A stretch of 64,000 bases of DNA from Bryum argenteum. Taxonomy: Eukaryota > Streptophyta > Bryopsida > Bryales > Bryaceae. Under the pieces are notes generated by a model. The model was not told where the DNA came from. It did not search any database and saw nothing but the letters and a program-made list of their open reading frames with translations. The stretch is from contig CM073322.1 of the NCBI GenBank assembly GCA_037043015.1, positions 34,121,364-34,185,363 of the forward strand, given 5' to 3'. A program made the position numbers and the translations under genes. Shown here in pieces: positions 61,569 to 64,000 of this stretch (positions are counted from its first letter, which is position 1; the number at the start of each line of letters is the position of its first letter).

Positions 61569-63757
61569 TCACTTCGAACGTGTAATTACTTGATGAGTTA
61601 TATCTATCAATGCACGACGACACTGTTGAACCAGTAATGAATCGCTTGGCGGGAGACTAACAATCGCATCAATAGCCTTTTGGGCATGCTCTGCAGCTAG
61701 CTCATGCGTTTGAGTTATACCCCTGCTTTCTTTCACCATTTCAACAGCCTGCACATTCACCTTTTGCATCAGAACACGCACGGTAGTCATTTGCACAGAA
61801 AGACCACTGCGAACATACTTGACAACTTGTCGACACTTAAGCAACACCAATACCTGATTCCTGTCAGCAATGGATTTAAACTTGCGTTGTATCAATTTCG
61901 CCATATCGGGAAACTCCTTCAGAGCAAATAATACTGGAGCTGTCACGATACCCTGATCAAACGACCATACAAACAAACCACATGGCGAAGCAAGCCCGGT
62001 CAGGCCTCTTTGATGTAATGAAAGTAACAAGTTAAACTACTCCTGAATATATAACCATAACCTAAGCACGCATTGACCATAGATAACGGATGAGTATTCC
62101 GTAAAAGATCACGGCTTAGGACGAGCTTACCTGACCAAGATCAGACAATGCAGGCTTTCCCAAAGTTTTTGTAGTGCCTGTGTAGTCGAGAGCATCATCC
62201 ACAAGTTGGTATGCTAAACCCTACATACCAATTAAAGGAGCCCGAGTCAAGTATGTTCTCGATATAGGGAGCAGTAACAGCAAGCCATTGCCCAACACAT
62301 TCAGATCTTAAACGATTGATAAATGATAGGATGACTCATGCGCTAGATTGCGAAAATCGTGGACATCATGGTTCAAAAAAATCCCTACCAATAAGTTCGA
62401 TAGACCAGCACTTGCGAGAAAATAGGATCACATACTTCACGTTTCACTTATTATTTCGAACCGAAGCAAGAGCAACAAACTAAATTTGCTCCGATTTCAA
62501 CCTCTAATATAAACTTCCAACTAGATCGAGAAATCTTGCATGTGCATCTCAAGCTTATTCCCGCAGCTCGCGTGCTCCTATGTAGTAAACAGAAAATTTG
62601 ATTACCATATTCAACCAAGTACTGCCATTAAAAAAATCAAGAATTTCTAACGAGGATAATAGCAGCTATATTGTATTTCATGAGTCAAGGACACATACCA
62701 AGTGGCGTCCATAGTCAAAAGCAAGACGGGAAACTTCTTGAGGATGACCGGCTACTATAGCAATAGCTTTACAGCTATTAGCCATAAGTGACGCGGTCTT
62801 ATAAAAAGTCTTCCGCATGTAATAATCCATGCTGTTGTCCACACAAATCCCTTCGTCAGCTTTTGGATTCATGTTTGAGATACAATACAAAATCCTAGCT
62901 CCACCATCTAGCCAAGGCTACAACATTTACGTATACAAAAGTGAAAAATTAGATGATACTCACTTCGACATATCCTTGTCTTCGCTAGACAGCTGCATGA
63001 TTTCGCCCGTGACTAAGTGCTCCAAAACCTGAGAGAGCAATTCCATAATCTCTGTATTTCTCAACGATGCTAGTGCTACAGATGCCCGCGCCAGCAGAAA
63101 ATCACCTGCCAAGACTGCCAACTGCAGAACCAAAGCCAGCAAAAGAAGAAATTACATGAAGCCGAGATAACGTCATCAGCACGCAAGGCATTACAATCGC
63201 AGTACAAATTGCAAGAAAGCGCACGGACACCAAGCTAATCTGCCCAAAAATGATTTGCATCGTCTCTCTTGTTATCAGACTTGCGTAAATAAATGATTGG
63301 CAGACCCAGACGGAGAATAAATGACAAACCTTGTTGCCCATAGCTTGATTCAGCGAACTTATGCCTCTCCGAGTATCTGCATGGTCCAATACATCATCAT
63401 GCAGCAAACTCGCCACCTGCAGTGCATTGCATAAACTCAGAAACAGGTGTAGAATAGAATAAGTACACTAAAAAGGACATGCTTGCCATACAGAACTTCT
63501 GTCAGTATATCTACAAACTAGACCAATATACACTCGGCACAGAACAGTAGAAACCACTAACTGAATCATCAGATTCAAAGAGTTGTTGCAAGTAAAACAT
63601 CAAGCAGGGAATGCTGTGGTGTCAATTCATTACTAACGTGAATCATCTCCGTAATCTCAGCAATTCGTTGTTGCCGTAATCGAAGGTCATCATATATCAA
63701 GTCTTGCAATCCATGAGGAGGTGATGTCATTAAAGCAGTCGACATAAGAAGGAGAAC
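61569..63757 (-). CDS. SPS: Solanesyl/polyprenyl diphosphate synthase, 3' part
   Basis: Six exons in phase: 63757-63638, 63416-63330, 63121-62964, 62831-62699, 62220-62131 and 61952-61569 (stop TGA). The 5' exons, including any transit peptide and the GKRxRP motif, lie beyond the right edge. The encoded part has both Asp-rich motifs of trans-prenyltransferases: [15 protein letters not shown] and [18 protein letters not shown]. Between them are [15 protein letters not shown] and [20 protein letters not shown], and the protein ends [14 protein letters not shown], as in the plant SPS group. The enzyme extends geranylgeranyl or farnesyl diphosphate with isopentenyl diphosphate to make the side chain of ubiquinone or plastoquinone. 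Whether it acts in mitochondria or plastids depends on the missing N-terminus. It is the last gene in the window and runs off it. Confidence 0.92.
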
Positions 63758-64000
63758 CTGGACCATGCCACCCCTTCCAAAAAGTGAGACACAGGGAGAT
63801 AAATCAATATAATAGACGGAGAAAGACGAGGTAGTCCCCCACAAATCAATAGAGGCTGAGTACTTGATTGCAAAACTACAAAGGTGCAGGCGACTGCTTT
63901 ATCAACTATTTCCCTTGGTAGTATTCACCTGTGAATGACAATAAAGCGGAGAAAACAAACGAAGACACAAACCAACAAATGAACAAACGAAACACTTAAA

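Noticed and set aside
1..64000. CRISPR arrays, operons, bacterial-type terminators, tRNA or rRNA genes
   Set aside because: The gene structure is eukaryotic with introns, and I saw no regularly spaced repeats, tRNA box pattern or rRNA sequence.

Overview
This is a window of a land-plant nuclear genome, most likely a bryophyte and probably a moss. Evidence: genes are split by short GT-AG introns (about 70-600 bases); the protein set is plant-type (OVATE family protein, Lsi2-type transporter, heavy-metal-associated plant protein, nucellin-type aspartic protease, plant PDI-like 5-2, UCP012943 membrane protein); and the intergenic DNA is long and AT-rich. Species cannot be fixed from the sequence alone. 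Layout, left to right: a short secreted DUF3455 ORF (minus, 1.5-1.9 kb); a divergent housekeeping pair, CHMP7-like ESCRT-III (minus, 3.9-6.9 kb) and Rab escort protein (plus, 7.5-11.1 kb); arm 1 of a large inverted duplication (13.4-14.8 kb); a multidomain membrane protein with EF-hand, SAM, fibronectin III and a Cys-rich finger (plus, 15.1-18.0 kb); a UCP012943 membrane protein (plus, 21.0-22.4 kb); an Lsi2/ArsB-type transporter (plus, 28.8-31.0 kb); a cytochrome P450 relic (34.5 kb); an OVATE family protein (plus, 38.2-40.3 kb); a heavy-metal-associated protein (minus, 42.4-43.5 kb); a secreted aspartic protease (plus, 50.7-52.6 kb); a small unknown gene and an RsmG/GidB pseudogene fragment (minus, 54.2-55.1 kb); arm 2 of the inverted duplication (55.1-56.7 kb); a PDI-like 5-2 gene (plus, 56.9-59.3 kb); and the 3' part of a solanesyl/polyprenyl diphosphate synthase (minus, 61.6 kb to beyond the right edge). 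The genes are unrelated single-copy eukaryotic genes and form no operon or pathway cluster; CHMP7 and REP share a short divergent promoter region. The intergenic DNA carries several non-autonomous DNA transposons that can be defined by their termini: two with TTAA sites and CCCT termini (piggyBac-like), one with a TTA duplication (Harbinger/Tourist-like) and one with TA flanks. The most unusual structure is the 1.45/1.6 kb inverted duplication about 40 kb apart. Each arm has its own private tandem duplication, both carry the same 12-codon first exon with a splice donor, and arm 2 is joined directly in front of a truncated, frameshifted RsmG fragment. Exon coordinates given below were worked out by hand from splice signals and reading-frame phase.
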